Shown here: positions 22,773 through 23,907 of the stretch, piece after piece
Position numbering within the stretch: the first letter of the stretch is position 1
Layout: each line of letters begins with the position of its first letter
Notes under the pieces: model-generated
The model's input: the letters and a program-made list of their open reading frames with translations, nothing else
The model's database searches: none
Told to the model about the DNA's origin: nothing
Virus record (IMG/VR): IMGVR_UViG_3300031989_000019
Coordinates: 1-23,907 of that record
Length of the DNA stretch: 23,907 nucleotides
Strand: one strand, 5' to 3'
Origin: a virus
Translations under genes and position numbers: made by a program

Positions 22773-23557
22773 CGGAAGTAATCACCATTAACGAAGTGAT
22801 CCACGTCGTCAAAGTCACCGAGCCGAAAGTGCAAGTGGTGACAGTAGGCACGCAGGGACCACCCGGCACCGGTGGGGATATTGATCACGCCAGCCTGAAC
22901 GGGCTGGAGGCTGATGATCATCCGCAATACCACACCGATGCGCGTGGCGATGTGCGCTATTACACCAAAGCGCAGGTGGATGCTGGGCTGGCTGGCAAAG
23001 CAAACGCGGCGCACGGGCATAGCGTGGCGGATGTAGCAGGCCTTCAGGCGGCGCTAGATGCTAAGGCCAATACAACGCACGGACACAGCATTGCTGATGT
23101 CACTGGGCTGCAATCGGCGCTCGATAGCAAAGCGGCTGGTGTTCATGGCCACAGCATAGCGGAAGTTGCCGGGCTGCAAGCTGCGCTGGATGCAAAAGCA
23201 AGCACCTCTCATGGCCACAGCATTGCTGAGGTGGCCGGACTGCAAACTGCGCTGGATGCCAAGGCGGATCAATCGGCGATACCCAACACGGCGCAGGCAC
23301 AGGTGGATTTTGGCCATGCCACAGGTGGAGAAAGCAACTTCGCCCGTGCTTCGGTTTCGGCGGCATGGGTGGCAAGCGGATCGGTGATCCTCTGCGCAGT
23401 GGGGTCAGGATCAGTCGATCATGATCCTGAAGACGGGGCGCTGGAGGGCATCACAGCCACGGCCTGCAATCTGGTGGAAGGTTCGGGTTTCGACGTGATT
23501 GCCCATGCGCCGGGTGGCAGCTGGGGACGGTACAACATCAACATCATGGGGTTATAG
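22769..23557 (+). CDS. Tail fiber protein with four heptad-like repeats
   Basis: A 262-residue protein. After a beta N-terminus (residues 1-28) comes a short collagen-like GTQGPPGTGG (28-37), then the fiber motif GLEADDHPQYHTDARGDVRY (45-64), and four 22-residue repeats of HGHS[IV]A[DE]V.GLQ.ALD.KA (82-169) that probably make a trimeric coiled coil. Residues ~175-262 form a beta-rich head (NFARASVSAAWVASGSVILC; GFDVIAHAPGGSWGRYNINI), the likely receptor-facing part. The C-terminal head resembles small beta 'H-type' modules seen at fiber tips, but I do not recognise a named family. It starts in an ATGA overlap and is followed one base later by the last gene. Confidence 0.82.
   Translation: MTEVITINEVIHVVKVTEPKVQVVTVGTQGPPGTGGDIDHASLNGLEADDHPQYHTDARGDVRYYTKAQVDAGLAGKANAAHGHSVADVAGLQAALDAKANTTHGHSIADVTGLQSALDSKAAGVHGHSIAEVAGLQAALDAKASTSHGHSIAEVAGLQTALDAKADQSAIPNTAQAQVDFGHATGGESNFARASVSAAWVASGSVILCAVGSGSVDHDPEDGALEGITATACNLVEGSGFDVIAHAPGGSWGRYNINIMGL
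23012..23275 (+). repeat. Four tandem 66-base repeats in the fiber gene
   Basis: Each 66-base unit encodes 22 residues starting HGHS. Units begin at 23012, 23078, 23144 and 23210; they differ at several third positions, so they are old or under selection rather than a fresh duplication. Copy number change would alter fiber length in steps of 22 residues. Confidence 0.85.
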
Positions 23558-23558
23558 C

Positions 23559-23907
23559 ATGAGCATCATTCTCAAATCGGGTGATTCTGCCGATCTTGCA
23601 TCAGTGGATGCCAATAAACGCCTGAAGATCAACCTGCCGATGGAGCTGGCAGATGCTGGCTACTCGGTGATCGCTGGGGAATCTCACGACGGGCAAAGCG
23701 GCGAGCCGCGTCTGGTGCGTGCGGCGCGGGTATCAACCGACGGTCGCCTGCGCGTTGGCGTGGATAATATCTATTGGGCGGATACCTTCAATCACACGGT
23801 GGTGGATGGCAGCGCCTATCAATTTGTCAGTGTCACGGCCACCATCGCCATGACAGGCGGCTTTTTGGTGCTGAACGCTGGTAACTCGGTTGCATCGGCA
23901 GCGGTTG
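23559..23907 (+). CDS. Virion-associated protein, 3' end cut by the window
   Basis: The ATG at 23559 follows the fiber stop by one base, and the frame stays open to the end of the window (116 complete codons). The N-terminus MSIILKSGDSADLASVDANK, then RLKINLPMELADAGYSVIAG, resembles phage structural proteins that start with 'MS.ILKSG.sa..A.Vd...rlkvnlP'. YWADTFNHTVVDGSAYQFVS precedes a beta-rich, alanine-rich stretch where it is cut. Its position after the fiber suggests a baseplate or tail-surface protein. Function not known. Confidence 0.65.
   Translation, partial: MSIILKSGDSADLASVDANKRLKINLPMELADAGYSVIAGESHDGQSGEPRLVRAARVSTDGRLRVGVDNIYWADTFNHTVVDGSAYQFVSVTATIAMTGGFLVLNAGNSVASAAV

Noticed and set aside
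23012-23275. CRISPR-like array
   Set aside because: The repeats are contiguous, coding and in phase with a fiber protein, with no spacers and no cas genes.

Overview
This window holds most of the late (packaging, head and tail) region of a tailed siphovirus or prophage. The structural genes all run on the + strand, and only one gene (DUF3768) is on the - strand. The host is probably an alphaproteobacterium. This is inferred from family content: DUF3768, DUF6148, a protease-capsid fusion, DUF2793 and, above all, a baseplate set (DUF2460, DUF2163/BR0599, NlpC/P60 peptidase, TIM-barrel 'megatron') of the kind known from Rhodobacter gene transfer agents and many alphaproteobacterial phages. No integrase, repressor, attachment site, tRNA, replication or lysis gene lies in the window, so prophage and free phage cannot be told apart.

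Layout. (1) 1-1104: the end of an unrecognised ORF, a lambda gpZ-like tail completion gene that lies outside its usual place, and a convergent DUF3768 gene. (2) 1105-1398: a non-coding upstream region with repeated CGAAA motifs. (3) 1399-4572: four tightly coupled genes, namely a ParB-like protein, a double ParB-like plus methyltransferase fusion, a HAD-like protein with altered motifs and a CmoA-like methyltransferase. This is the least explained part of the window. (4) 4585-12584: lambda-type packaging, head and tail-shaft genes in almost lambda order (small and large terminase, head-tail joining protein, portal, fused protease/major capsid protein, DUF2190, FII-like connector, U-like terminator, tail tube, frameshifted G/GT chaperone), followed by the tape measure (12568-14475). 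(5) 14476-15752: an insertion-like unit carrying a Fic gene with its own AT-rich promoter region of ~10-nt tandem repeats and its own strong terminator. (6) 15774-23907: the GTA-like baseplate genes, then DUF2793, a small beta-sandwich protein, a repeat-containing fiber and a truncated virion protein.

The genes work together as follows. The terminase pair cuts DNA and pumps it through the portal into a head made from the protease-capsid fusion. The FII-, U- and (displaced) Z-like proteins close the head-tail joint. The tube, G/GT chaperone and tape measure build the shaft. The DUF2460 to TIM-barrel proteins form the tip that contacts and penetrates the cell, and the fiber genes decorate it. 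The Fic gene looks like a separately expressed accessory (moron) gene.

The strongest sequence-level signals beyond the genes are a lambda-type -1 slippery site (GGGAAAC), three terminator-like hairpins inside the late region (one within a coding sequence), an in-frame internal ribosome-binding site plus ATG at the capsid domain of the fusion, and the eight-unit repeat overlapping the Fic promoter.
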